Source: a virus. Taken from it: 64,000 nucleotides of DNA. Each line of letters begins with the position of its first letter. Position 1 is the first letter of the stretch. The notes under the pieces are model-generated. The model saw only the letters and a list, made by a program, of their open reading frames with translations, did no database searches and was not told the origin of the DNA. The position numbers were made by a program, and so were the translations under genes. Shown here in pieces: positions 44,468 through 53,042 of the stretch. The stretch lies in the IMG/VR virus record IMGVR_UViG_3300034061_003631, positions 1 to 64,000 of that record; one strand, 5' to 3'.

Positions 44468-44842
44468 ATGCGATTAAACAATAAACAATTTAAGAACGTG
44501 TTGCAAACCATAACTTTAGTTGAAGGCAATTTTGGTCACGGTTTTGCTGATTCAAAAATTACACCAATTAGTACCAAAGCTTCGATGGACAATATTATTG
44601 GTAGGGTTTTATCAGATCAATCAATACCGATTAAATCAGAAATTGTAAAAGCATTAGAAAATTTAATTGATTCTGTCACATCAATTCAATATCCCCCAGA
44701 CACAAAAGAATACGCAATTGAATTGGGCAGATTAATAAAAACTAATGTACCATCTCATTTACAAGGTGATGTTGTAGGATTGCTTTCAAGAAAGCTCAAT
44801 AGTGATATTAGAGATGCAATTTTTAAAGGATACAGTGCATAA
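44468..44842 (+). CDS. Putative virion protein with N-terminal protease-type site
   Basis: A 124-residue protein from the ATG at 44468; the frame extends upstream to 44429, but GATAAATA lies exactly 5 nt before the inner ATG. The first 19 residues form a basic helix ending Leu17-Val18-Glu19 followed by Gly, matching the gp21 cleavage rule. The remainder is a small helical domain without family match. It may be a head-packaged protein; inferred. Confidence 0.5.
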   Translation: MRLNNKQFKNVLQTITLVEGNFGHGFADSKITPISTKASMDNIIGRVLSDQSIPIKSEIVKALENLIDSVTSIQYPPDTKEYAIELGRLIKTNVPSHLQGDVVGLLSRKLNSDIRDAIFKGYSA

Positions 44843-45021
44843 TGAAAAAATTAGAAGATACAATTCGCGAATTGCAAAAAAAATATAAAAACAAACCATC
44901 ACCTTTAAGTGAAAATTATCAAAAGTTTGCTCCAAATGTAGTTCCACAGCAAAATGCAAAACCTGAAGATGCAAGGTCTTTTTTGTTGGGCGACTTTAAA
45001 CCAACTTCAAAATCATGGTGA
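44842..45021 (+). CDS. Small charged protein
   Basis: A 59-residue ORF starting on the last base of the upstream stop (TAATG) and overlapping the next start. It begins with a Lys/Glu helix (KKLEDTIRELQKKYKNK) and ends FLLGDFKPTSKSW. Its place in an unbroken overlapping chain supports it as a real gene. The function is unknown. Confidence 0.55.
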   Translation: MKKLEDTIRELQKKYKNKPSPLSENYQKFAPNVVPQQNAKPEDARSFLLGDFKPTSKSW

Positions 45022-45257
45022 TTAAAACAAATAATTTAAAAGAAACTGAAATACTTTTAAAGCCTGAAAATAAAAATTTAGAAAACGAAATAAAAACTTT
45101 ATTTAAAGAAATAGAAGAAATTAAAAAAACTCCATTTCATGATGTTTTTGTTTATATACCAAAAGAATTTCCAAAAAACTATTTTTATAAATTTTTAAAA
45201 GAAATAAAAATAAAAGAAATAAAAACAAATAAAGATAATTTTTTGATTAAAATTTAA
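45015..45257 (+). CDS. Unknown small protein
   Basis: An 80-residue Lys/Glu-rich protein overlapping both neighbours (7 nt upstream, 1 nt downstream). It has a helical N-terminal half and two short strands near the end. No family was recognised. Confidence 0.5.
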   Translation: MVIKTNNLKETEILLKPENKNLENEIKTLFKEIEEIKKTPFHDVFVYIPKEFPKNYFYKFLKEIKIKEIKTNKDNFLIKI

Positions 45258-45943
45258 TGAGTGTATTCCAAAAAAATCCAAATGATGACGATGGGTTTTT
45301 AGATCCAATCAACATGGAGGAAAAATATCCTCCACTAGATCCACTATTAAATAAACCATTAAATCAACAATTAGAAACAAATTTAGTAGAAGAACTAGAA
45401 ACTTCTTTTTTACAAAGCAATTTATTTGATGTTAATAAAAAAGAAGGAAAAAAAGAAGAAGATTATTTAAGTTCAGAATATAGAAAAAACAAATATAAAA
45501 ATATAACCCAAAAAGATGTTGAGTTTAACAAATATCTCAGAGGAATTTATGGATCTGCCGAAAATTATTTGGAAATGAATAATTTTTTAATTGAAAATAA
45601 AATTTACGATCCTACTAGCGACTACTTAGCAGAAGTAGAAATTATAACAAAAGACTCATTTTACAAATCTTCATTTATTTCACAGACTGAAACTGTTTTA
45701 GAATTAATAGATGGAGTTTGCACAATAGATTATTTCCAAAAAAATGGAAGTATTGATAGATTAGTTGTGTCACTTTCTGGTGCACATGTACCACAAAATG
45801 AATTAAGAACTCGTTTATCTGCTTTTGCTGGATTACAGGGAGAAAGAGTTTTAGTTTGGAATATTGTAAAAAAAGGTTGGTCTTCATTTTATATGTCTAA
45901 CATGACAAGATTTATTAGAGATGATACTAGTGACGTTAGATAA
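45257..45943 (+). CDS. Protein with SH3-like C-terminal domain (DUF2693-like)
   Basis: A 228-residue protein. The first ~75 residues are acidic and look disordered. The C-terminal part (DRLVVSLSGAHVPQNELRTRL, then VLVWNIVKKGWSSFYMSNMTRF) follows the DUF2693 pattern, a small barrel with a VWD-x-x-x-x-GWRSF strand. The protein encoded at 61794 has the same type of domain. The function is unknown. Confidence 0.5.
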   Translation: MSVFQKNPNDDDGFLDPINMEEKYPPLDPLLNKPLNQQLETNLVEELETSFLQSNLFDVNKKEGKKEEDYLSSEYRKNKYKNITQKDVEFNKYLRGIYGSAENYLEMNNFLIENKIYDPTSDYLAEVEIITKDSFYKSSFISQTETVLELIDGVCTIDYFQKNGSIDRLVVSLSGAHVPQNELRTRLSAFAGLQGERVLVWNIVKKGWSSFYMSNMTRFIRDDTSDVR

Positions 45944-45946
45944 ATA
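45939..45946 (+). promoter_or_regulatory. Leaderless late promoter before a GTG-start gene
   Basis: GATAAATA ends exactly 5 nt before the GTG at 45952, the same spacing as at the ATG-start genes. This supports GTG as the real start. Confidence 0.55.
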
Positions 45947-45951
45947 TTAAT

Positions 45952-46134
45952 GTGGAAACTCCTTCATCAAAAAAAGACCATCTTTACGCAATACTTTTTC
46001 GTGAATCTAAATTAATAATTTCTAATTATGAAAATTATTTAAGAGATAGACTATCTTCAAAAGAATTAGCAGAAAAAATGTTGTCTTTGAGAGATGCTAT
46101 TAAAAAAATAGAAGAGTTCAATAAAAATAATTGA
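45952..46134 (+). CDS. Small helical protein with GTG start
   Basis: A 60-residue protein that is mostly one helical hairpin (YAILFRESKLIISNYENYLRD, then KELAEKMLSLRDAIKKIEEF). An ATG two bases upstream is in another frame. The late box spacing fits the GTG. The function is unknown. Confidence 0.5.
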   Translation: METPSSKKDHLYAILFRESKLIISNYENYLRDRLSSKELAEKMLSLRDAIKKIEEFNKNN

Positions 46135-46165
46135 CTAATTCTTTTTGTGTGACATAGTTTGTACG

Positions 46166-47200
46166 ATGATTGTAAACTACGAACCAAAACTAGATTATTC
46201 TGATGTTTTGATTGTTCCAAAAACATCAAAAGTAAAATCCAGAAAAGAAGTTAGTTTAGAAGCGACTACCACTTTTAAATGTGGCTCTTCTTGGAGCGGT
46301 GTACCCATAATGGCTGCTAACATGTCTACTGTTGGTACGCATAATATGGCATTGGCTTTATCTGAATACAAAATGATTACTTGCCTTAAAAAAGGTGGTG
46401 ATTACTATTCTAGTTTTGCAACCAGCTATCCAGAAAAAGAAAAATATGTTTCACTTACGCTGGGTTTGGACGCTGATAGTAAATTGTTTGTAGATACCGC
46501 AAATATAAAAGATCCAACATTTGTTTGTCTAGATGTAGCCAATGGTTACATGGTTGAGTTTCACAATTTTACAAAGAAAGTAAGAGAAAAATGGCCAACT
46601 TCAATTTTGATTGTAGGGAATGTAGTAACCCCAGAGGGGGTAGAGGCATTGTCACTAGCTGGAGCAGACCTCGTAAAAGTGGGAATTGGTTCGGGGTCGA
46701 TGTGTCTGACACGCAGAGTCGCAGGGGTGGGGTATCCACAGCTCTCTGCGGTACTAGAGTGTGCACCAATAGCCGAAGCATTAGGTATTGGGATCGTTGC
46801 TGACGGTGGTATTATATACCCTGGTGATTTTGCTAAATCTTACATCGCTGGATCTGCATTTGTAATGGCCGGAGGAGTTTTTGCAGGTCATGATGAATGT
46901 GGTGGAGAAATCCGCCACGGAGATCACGGTGAACTAAAAATGATTCATTATGGAATGAGCAGCAAAACAGCAAATGAAAAATATAATGGAGGTCTATCAG
47001 ATTATAGAGCTTCTGAGGGCAGAACTGTTGAAGTTCCTTATAGAGGTCCTGTAAAAAATACAATCCAAGATATTTTTGGTGGTATTAGATCTGCCTGTTC
47101 TTATGTTGGATCATTTAATTTAACTGAACTATATTCTAATGGAACTTTGGTTAAAGTAAATCGAACAATTAATACGGTATTTGAACACAACGAAATATAA
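46166..47200 (+). CDS. guaC: GMP reductase
   Basis: A 344-residue IMPDH/GMPR-type TIM-barrel enzyme, close to E. coli GuaC (347). From the ATG at 46166 the N-terminus (YEPKLDYSDVLIVPKTSKVKSRKEVSLE, then SWSGVPIMAANMSTVGT) aligns with GuaC. The active-site loop SGSMCLTRRVAGVGYPQL has the catalytic Cys. There is no CBS domain, which argues against IMP dehydrogenase. It reduces GMP to IMP with NADPH and could redirect host purine pools during infection. Confidence 0.88.
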   Translation: MIVNYEPKLDYSDVLIVPKTSKVKSRKEVSLEATTTFKCGSSWSGVPIMAANMSTVGTHNMALALSEYKMITCLKKGGDYYSSFATSYPEKEKYVSLTLGLDADSKLFVDTANIKDPTFVCLDVANGYMVEFHNFTKKVREKWPTSILIVGNVVTPEGVEALSLAGADLVKVGIGSGSMCLTRRVAGVGYPQLSAVLECAPIAEALGIGIVADGGIIYPGDFAKSYIAGSAFVMAGGVFAGHDECGGEIRHGDHGELKMIHYGMSSKTANEKYNGGLSDYRASEGRTVEVPYRGPVKNTIQDIFGGIRSACSYVGSFNLTELYSNGTLVKVNRTINTVFEHNEI

Positions 47201-47237
47201 ATATATTAACCCCACAGGAGATAGCATCTCTTGTCCG

Positions 47238-47267
47238 ACAACTCCCGAAAGGGAGTTGTTTCTTTTT
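47238..47267 (+). terminator. Terminator after GMP reductase
   Basis: A perfect 9-bp stem ACAACTCCC/GGGAGTTGT with a GAAA loop, followed by TTCTTTTT. Confidence 0.9.
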
Positions 47268-47293
47268 GACAAATGCAGAACTGGGTATATAGT
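47266..47293 (+). promoter_or_regulatory. Sigma70-type promoter with a very short leader
   Basis: TTGACA (47266-47271), 16-nt spacer, TATAGT (47288-47293), and the ATG of the next gene 8 nt later. The transcript would have almost no 5' leader. Confidence 0.65.
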
Positions 47294-47301
47294 AGAAATC
47301 T

Positions 47302-47862
47302 ATGAACATCTTTGTACTTGACAATGACGCCGCTACGTCCGCTCGCATGATGTGTGATAAGCATGTAGTTAAAATGATTCTTGAATCCTGTCAGTTGCTT
47401 TCAACCGCACATCATGTGCTTGACGGGGATTCCTTGTACGTAAATACAGGTAAGCGCAAGTACAAAACTTATATTTGTACTAAGAAAAATATTTGCAAAG
47501 CAACTATGGTAAATCATCCATGTACTATATGGACGCGTGAAACAAGATCAAATTATATTTGGCTTTGGAGACATGCATATGCTTTGTGCAAAGAATATAC
47601 CCGCCGATATAATAAAGTTCATGCAATGGAACAAATGCTTATGGATGAACTTTATGATCCGCCATTGAATATTGCTAAAGGTAAAATTACACCATTTGCA
47701 CAGGCGATGCCAGATCAGTATAAAGATGAAAATGCTGTGGTTGCTTATCGCAAATACTATATCAACGAGAAGGTGCGTTTTGCGAAGTGGAACTACTCTG
47801 AGGAACCTGAGTGGTTTTCAAAAAAAGTTTTTTCTCTGTCCGAAGAGTACCTTCCCTTTTAA
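47302..47862 (+). CDS. Conserved phage protein of unknown function
   Basis: A 186-residue protein beginning MNIFVLDNDAATSARMMCDKHVVKMILESCQLLSTAHH, a recognisable opening of a protein family seen in many T4-like and marine phages, with a later NHPCTIWTRETRSNYIWLWRHA. The function is not known to me. Conserved His, Cys and Trp suggest a catalytic or metal-binding role, but this is speculative. Confidence 0.65.
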   Translation: MNIFVLDNDAATSARMMCDKHVVKMILESCQLLSTAHHVLDGDSLYVNTGKRKYKTYICTKKNICKATMVNHPCTIWTRETRSNYIWLWRHAYALCKEYTRRYNKVHAMEQMLMDELYDPPLNIAKGKITPFAQAMPDQYKDENAVVAYRKYYINEKVRFAKWNYSEEPEWFSKKVFSLSEEYLPF

Positions 47863-47957
47863 AAATTTTATAAATGTCATATAAATGACATTTTTTATGT
47901 GTTTATATTTGTTATTTTGATTTGTTGGAGTATATTGTATATAACAAAAGGATTACA

Positions 47958-48281
47958 ATGAACGTAAAAGTATTTAGACTCAATTCAAATGAAGAAATTT
48001 TAGCTCGCTTTGAAGAAACTGAAACCTCTTATATTCTCAAAGATCCTGCTATTCTTGTACCAATGCAACGTGGACAAATTGGACTTATGCCTTGGTTGAT
48101 GTATACTAAAGCATCCAAGGGCGTGACAATTCCAAAAACTTATGTTGCATTTATTCTAGATCCTCTAGATGAACTAAAAGAACAATATGATGCAAGTTTG
48201 AATCAAGGTATCGTGACCCCAAGTAATAAGCTTGATCCTTCTCCTACGAACAACCCGCCTAAACTGAAGCTGACGTATTAA
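47958..48281 (+). CDS. LSm-like small protein
   Basis: A 107-residue protein from the ATG at 47958, which has AAAGGA upstream; the frame opens at 47922. VFRLNSNEEILARF and GLMPWLMYTKASKG with a final ELKEQY helix align by eye with the N-terminal domain of the protein encoded at 13977. It is probably a small beta-barrel. A nucleic-acid role is possible but unproven. Confidence 0.5.
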   Translation: MNVKVFRLNSNEEILARFEETETSYILKDPAILVPMQRGQIGLMPWLMYTKASKGVTIPKTYVAFILDPLDELKEQYDASLNQGIVTPSNKLDPSPTNNPPKLKLTY

Positions 48282-48655
48282 TGAACATTGAGACCGTAAT
48301 GCAAAATTACATACCCATAGCCAAGCCTCTTTCTATGGCCATGGAAAGACAAAAGAAGCACATTTCTCTTGTCATCTACAAGCGTAAAATTATTGCAATC
48401 GGTCAAAATATATTTAAAACTCATCCAGAGAGTGTTCGTCTGGGATATCGTTGTGCTGAAATGCATTCCGAACTTGATGCATTTCGCAAGATACCAAAAA
48501 GTCTTTTGGATAAAAAACTTATTCTTTTGAATTTTAGATTTAATAGATTTGGCAATTTTAGAAATTCAAAACCTTGTCCGGTCTGTGAAAAGTGGTGCAG
48601 TGAAACTTTTCATAAAATTTATTATACTACCGACGAGGGTCTAATTCGTCTATAA
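48281..48655 (+). CDS. Cytidine/deoxycytidylate deaminase-fold protein
   Basis: A 124-residue protein with the zinc deaminase signature: His62-Ser63-Glu64 (CAEMHSELDAF) and Pro98-Cys99-x-x-Cys102. The family uses these to deaminate cytosine-type bases or nucleotides. The substrate is uncertain: dCMP, cytidine or a base in nucleic acid are possible. It overlaps the LSm-like gene by one base. Confidence 0.7.
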   Translation: MNIETVMQNYIPIAKPLSMAMERQKKHISLVIYKRKIIAIGQNIFKTHPESVRLGYRCAEMHSELDAFRKIPKSLLDKKLILLNFRFNRFGNFRNSKPCPVCEKWCSETFHKIYYTTDEGLIRL

Positions 48656-48658
48656 ATA
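48651..48658 (+). promoter_or_regulatory. Late promoter of the 1204-residue gene
   Basis: A perfect TATAAATA, 18 nt before the ATG with GAGG between, overlapping the stop of the deaminase gene. This is a conventional late arrangement. Confidence 0.75.
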
Positions 48659-48676
48659 AAGAGTGCCGAGGTTTTA

Positions 48677-51600
48677 ATGACTAAAAAAGGTTGCTGCTGT
48701 AAAGAAGAAAATTCAAATGTAAAACATTATATTGCTGTAAGATGTTTCGAATATGAAACAGAGTTTTACGAGCAACCAAAAATACATAATGTTTATGATT
48801 CTTTTCCAAGTAATTCTAGAATTTTTGGTCTTGGCGATGAACCTGATTTTCCTTATAGAGTAACCGGATTAGATTCTGGAAACAGTTTACTTGTAATAGA
48901 AAAAGATCCATCAAGAAAAATTAAATTTATGTTAAAAGGTGGTGGCGGTGGCGCACCATTTGATTCATTTGGCGGCAATGCTGCTTATATTGATTTTAAT
49001 GTAATTCCATTTAGTGAAAGTAAATTAAATTCAATGTCACTATTTGTTGGTGCTGGTGGCACCGGTGGTCCGCATTTTGATTTTAGAAATACCACACCAT
49101 TATATGGTGGTGGCCCTGGGTTTGGATTTGCTGGATGGGGAGGAGGTGCGGCTGCTTATGGTGATAGCGTTCAATCTTTACAAGCAGGTGGCCAATATGT
49201 TGTTGGTTCTGGTGGCGGTGCGGGAGCAGATATAGATACAAATACCAGATATGGTGGACATGGTGGCGTTTCGGATGGAGAGGCTGGTGATGGTCTGTTT
49301 GGCGGAGGTTCAGCATCAAGCACTGCGCCTGGATTGGGCGGCGGTGCTGGAGGATTTGGGGGCGGATTTAGAATTGGTGGCCTTGGATTTAGATTCAGTC
49401 CTCCACCATCGTTTCCAGTTAGTGTAGTTGGTGGAGGTGGAGGCTCAGGGGTTTTTGGTGGCGGTGGTGGAGGTTCAAATAGTTCTGGGGGCGGAGGAGC
49501 TTCTACCGTAGCTGATATATTTTCTAATAAACCAATTGACAACGGATTCGATGGGACATTCAGAGGTCCCGGTAGTCGCTGTAGTCCGTTTTTTAGTAAA
49601 ACAATGGATGCTGGTTTGGGTGCTAATAGACCTGGAAGATTTATAGAAAATTTAGATACTGTATATACTTCATTGTATAACGGAGGAAACGCCCAAGCAG
49701 CAGAATATCACAGAACAAGGTGGTGTCCTTGTTTTGAAAGCCAAGTATCAAATATTGATAATTCTACTGGTTATTTTTCAAATGGGTTAAACTATATTTG
49801 TTTAACAGAAGGACAATATAATCTTATAATTGCCCAGACACTTTCTTTACCAGACTATAATAATATCTTTGCTGCGGGAGCAGGTTATGTAAAAACTTCT
49901 TTTGTTTTAAACGGAGCAAGGTATATTTTATTGCCATGGGAAGAGGATATTTATGGTGATCCAACTGCAAATCATTATTATTGCAGCGTAGGATGTGAAA
50001 ATGATTATATTGCTAATGGAATACCAACAGATGTAAAATGGTACGTTTCAACACAATATAATTTTGCAAATTATTCAGATTCAAGAAATTTTTTCAAAAA
50101 TCTATACTTATCATATGGTATGGATCTATCCTCAGTAACAAGTTGCTGTGATATTTTTATCGGTGAAAGAATTTGTTTTCCAGAAAATTCATCAAACTGT
50201 TCAAATTCTGTAGATCAAGATGGAAATGTATATGGATGTTATTGTCAAAATGTAGAAACACCACCAAAGTATAAATCTATATGCCGTTCACAAGTTTCTA
50301 CAGATAGTCCATTTATAGCGGTAGATCCCGATTCCCAATTTTATTATCTCTGCATTCCAGCATTTGGTTGGAGCAGATTTGGATCAGAAACCGTAAATGG
50401 GCTTTTCAATTATTCTGATGGCATTAATGATGAAAATAAAATAAATTTGGGAAGCGATTTACAATATTTTAGTGATCCACCATCATTAGAAATTGAAGAG
50501 TTGAGACAATTGCTTTGTGAGCAGACGCAAACTGGACCTGGTGGCGAATGCAATAAAAATCCAGATCAAGATTGTGTATGCAGAGTAATTGTAAGCCGAC
50601 CATATGAAGAACAGGATCCCGAAGGAATAAACGCTCCTATTACATTTACTCACACAGGTGGTATAGTTTGTTCAAGAGATCTATATGGATCAGGTCCAAA
50701 TTCTTGTGAAACATGTCCAGAAGAAACAGCCCAACCACTTCCTCTTGATGATAATACTTTTAGTTTTCAAAAATGCACACAACCTTCTATATGTGAAATA
50801 ACTGGTTGCTATACAATAGATCCAAGTATACCAAATTGTGGACCAACAAATCCACAACAATGTGGTGAGTGTACAGATCCTTGTTCTGGCGATCCCATTC
50901 TTTTGACAAAAAAAGCCTTCGCCACATTTAAAAAATTGTTTTCATTCTTTGAAACAAATTTATATAGAGCAGGCAATCTACTTTTAAATCCAAATACATC
51001 AACAGTAAGCAAAATACAAGTACCGCCATTAAATCCTTGCGATGTAATTCCCGGTGAATGTCAATTTGCAGGTACTTTTATTGGTTATAAATCAAAAATT
51101 GAAAGAAATAGTTGCCCACCTGATAATTGGATTCAGTCACAAACTTGTAAAGATTGTGGATGTATAAAAGAACAAACACAAACTGTATTGCGCTGCAGTG
51201 CAACCGATTTAATAAAAGAAGAAAAATCTTGGGAAACCTGGATGTGTGTTTTGATACAAGAATCTACAGCCAATAATGGTGAAGATTATTATGAAGGCAC
51301 AGCAATGGAAATTACTTTAAATCCTTGCTTGTTTGCCGGTTTGACACCTGTAGAAGCTTTAGCAAAAGCAACACAACTTATAAAATTAGAAGAAAAATCT
51401 ATACAAACTTCTTTATGTGGTGAAGAACAAATAACAATAAATGGGTATCGTTTAACTGCATGTCTTCTCTGCTTGGACTTAGCTAGTTCTTCAGCCTCTG
51501 ATGCAGCTGCATATATAAATGCCTGTGTGGGTGGATTTGCTTATGCAACTGTTTTAGATGATTTGGCCTGGTTTGGTGAAAGAAGAATGAATTGTAATGT

Positions 51601-52291
51601 ATGCGAAGAATTTAAAAAGAGACCCGGTGATATTTTTGAAATAGAATATTCTCTTTACAATGGTGGTGTAAAAGCTACAATTAAATTTAAATCAAAAAAA
51701 TACGAAGCATGCGTTCTTGTAAAAAGCAACCCAGTCTGCGATACCCAATTGGGAGGCAGTGCTGATGACTGCTATAATTTTGTATTGTCTGAAACAAAAG
51801 GCAATATATTTGTTCAATATAAAAGTAACGAAGCTGTGAGTTATCCTGAGTGGGCAAATGGGACTCGTTGGGAATTTACAACAATTTCTGGTGATGGAGA
51901 AAACCCAAATTTTCAAGCTTGCGCACCCTTTAATGAACAAATAGGTCCGCAAGACTGTATATTATACAAAAGATCTGATTGTGTTTATAGAAAACCAGAT
52001 CTTGAAGGGTATACAGGAAAATGTTGTACAATTAACACAAATTGTTCGGACAATGAAATAGAGTGCACAAGCATTAATAGCATTGGAGATTATTGTACTT
52101 TTTGTGAAAATCAACAATGCACAAGTTCTGGTAGTTGTTCTACAAATGGAGACGATGCTTGCTGCAATTTAGATCAACCACCAGATTGCCAATATCCTCC
52201 ATGCACTCCTTTTCAAGGTTGCACTATAATTTCTTCACCAATTCCAAGTGATGTTTGCACTACACAAATAGGATCATTGTTTATTTTTTAA
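48677..52291 (+). CDS. Giant Gly-rich/Cys-rich probable adhesin or tail-fibre-tip protein
   Basis: A 1204-residue protein. Residues from about 90 to 275 are dominated by Gly (runs such as GGGGGSGVFGGGGGG), like the polyglycine sandwich of phage adhesins and some eukaryotic Gly-rich domains. From about 345 to the end it has dozens of Cys, often in Cys-x-x-Cys or Cys-x-Cys pairs, and little regular repeat. It has a late promoter and Shine-Dalgarno. A host-contact role is inferred from composition; an enzyme is not excluded. Confidence 0.5.
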   Translation: MTKKGCCCKEENSNVKHYIAVRCFEYETEFYEQPKIHNVYDSFPSNSRIFGLGDEPDFPYRVTGLDSGNSLLVIEKDPSRKIKFMLKGGGGGAPFDSFGGNAAYIDFNVIPFSESKLNSMSLFVGAGGTGGPHFDFRNTTPLYGGGPGFGFAGWGGGAAAYGDSVQSLQAGGQYVVGSGGGAGADIDTNTRYGGHGGVSDGEAGDGLFGGGSASSTAPGLGGGAGGFGGGFRIGGLGFRFSPPPSFPVSVVGGGGGSGVFGGGGGGSNSSGGGGASTVADIFSNKPIDNGFDGTFRGPGSRCSPFFSKTMDAGLGANRPGRFIENLDTVYTSLYNGGNAQAAEYHRTRWCPCFESQVSNIDNSTGYFSNGLNYICLTEGQYNLIIAQTLSLPDYNNIFAAGAGYVKTSFVLNGARYILLPWEEDIYGDPTANHYYCSVGCENDYIANGIPTDVKWYVSTQYNFANYSDSRNFFKNLYLSYGMDLSSVTSCCDIFIGERICFPENSSNCSNSVDQDGNVYGCYCQNVETPPKYKSICRSQVSTDSPFIAVDPDSQFYYLCIPAFGWSRFGSETVNGLFNYSDGINDENKINLGSDLQYFSDPPSLEIEELRQLLCEQTQTGPGGECNKNPDQDCVCRVIVSRPYEEQDPEGINAPITFTHTGGIVCSRDLYGSGPNSCETCPEETAQPLPLDDNTFSFQKCTQPSICEITGCYTIDPSIPNCGPTNPQQCGECTDPCSGDPILLTKKAFATFKKLFSFFETNLYRAGNLLLNPNTSTVSKIQVPPLNPCDVIPGECQFAGTFIGYKSKIERNSCPPDNWIQSQTCKDCGCIKEQTQTVLRCSATDLIKEEKSWETWMCVLIQESTANNGEDYYEGTAMEITLNPCLFAGLTPVEALAKATQLIKLEEKSIQTSLCGEEQITINGYRLTACLLCLDLASSSASDAAAYINACVGGFAYATVLDDLAWFGERRMNCNVCEEFKKRPGDIFEIEYSLYNGGVKATIKFKSKKYEACVLVKSNPVCDTQLGGSADDCYNFVLSETKGNIFVQYKSNEAVSYPEWANGTRWEFTTISGDGENPNFQACAPFNEQIGPQDCILYKRSDCVYRKPDLEGYTGKCCTINTNCSDNEIECTSINSIGDYCTFCENQQCTSSGSCSTNGDDACCNLDQPPDCQYPPCTPFQGCTIISSPIPSDVCTTQIGSLFIF

Positions 52292-52309
52292 AAACTTTAT
52301 TTAAATTTT

Positions 52310-53038
52310 ATGAGCTATCAAAATAATACAACTTTAGTTTTACCAAAAGTAGTTACTTGCAAAGAAAAGGGAATCAATCTTCCAGTTATAAATTGTGAAC
52401 ATTGGGAAGCAAAAGATAATTGCAATCCTGTTTGCAAATTAAATCTTGTAGACTCTCCAGATTATAAAAAATGCAAAGATTGCAAAGAAAGAAAACCAAT
52501 TAAAAGTGAAACTATGGAAAATTATAAAAGAAAAGAGTTTGTTAATATTAATGAAAATGTAAGACAAACTTTAGAAGCACAATCAAAAAAATTGCAAGAA
52601 ATACAAGAGAAGTTTGCAAAGCAAAAAAAAGAACAAGAAGAAAAAATATTAAATGAAAAATCATTTTTAGATAAAGCAGTTTCATATCTAAAAGCAGAAT
52701 CATCACAAGCCACACAGGGCAAAATATCAAATAGCAACTTTGAAAAGAGAAAAGAAATATGTATGAGTTGCCCCTTTAAAGTAAACGATGTTCTATTAAA
52801 AAATGGAACAACGGCTCACGATTCTGTTGGATGGTGTAAGGGTGGATGCGGCTGTAGTGTTGGTTCCGAAAGAGCCGCCTTGTCAACCAAACTTTACATG
52901 CCAACGTTATCTTGTCCAAAAGGAAAATTTGGTGTCGAAAAGGGAGCTGGTTTTGAAATTTCTGATGCCGTAGATTCCGCAAAAGGAATTTTAACTTCAG
53001 CAATTAGTATTTTTAAGAAACCTCAGACAGATAAATAA
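52310..53038 (+). CDS. Protein with two Cys clusters and a coiled coil
   Basis: A 242-residue protein. The N-terminal Cys cluster (CKEKGINLPVINCEHW...CNPVCKLN...CKDCKERK) is followed by a Lys/Glu/Gln-rich coiled coil (about residues 78-115). A C-terminal zinc-ribbon-like domain reads ICMSCPF, WCKGGCGCSVG and TLSCPKGKFG. The last domain matches a small metal-binding motif common in T4-like phages and is related to the protein encoded at 29032. The function is unknown. Confidence 0.5.
   Translation: MSYQNNTTLVLPKVVTCKEKGINLPVINCEHWEAKDNCNPVCKLNLVDSPDYKKCKDCKERKPIKSETMENYKRKEFVNINENVRQTLEAQSKKLQEIQEKFAKQKKEQEEKILNEKSFLDKAVSYLKAESSQATQGKISNSNFEKRKEICMSCPFKVNDVLLKNGTTAHDSVGWCKGGCGCSVGSERAALSTKLYMPTLSCPKGKFGVEKGAGFEISDAVDSAKGILTSAISIFKKPQTDK
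53030..53037 (+). promoter_or_regulatory. Leaderless late promoter (internal-protein cassette, gene 1)
   Basis: GATAAATA ends 5 nt before the ATG at 53043 and overlaps the end of the upstream gene. Confidence 0.6.
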
Positions 53039-53042
53039 TTAC

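Noticed and set aside
46166-47200. IMP dehydrogenase
   Set aside because: No CBS domains, length and N-terminus like GuaC, and the SMCLTRRVAGVGYPQL loop is of the GMP reductase type.
49171-49542. Pro-rich ORF on the minus strand (PPPPPKTPEPPPPP)
   Set aside because: It is the antisense shadow of Gly-rich codons in the 1204-residue gene; it has no start signal of its own.
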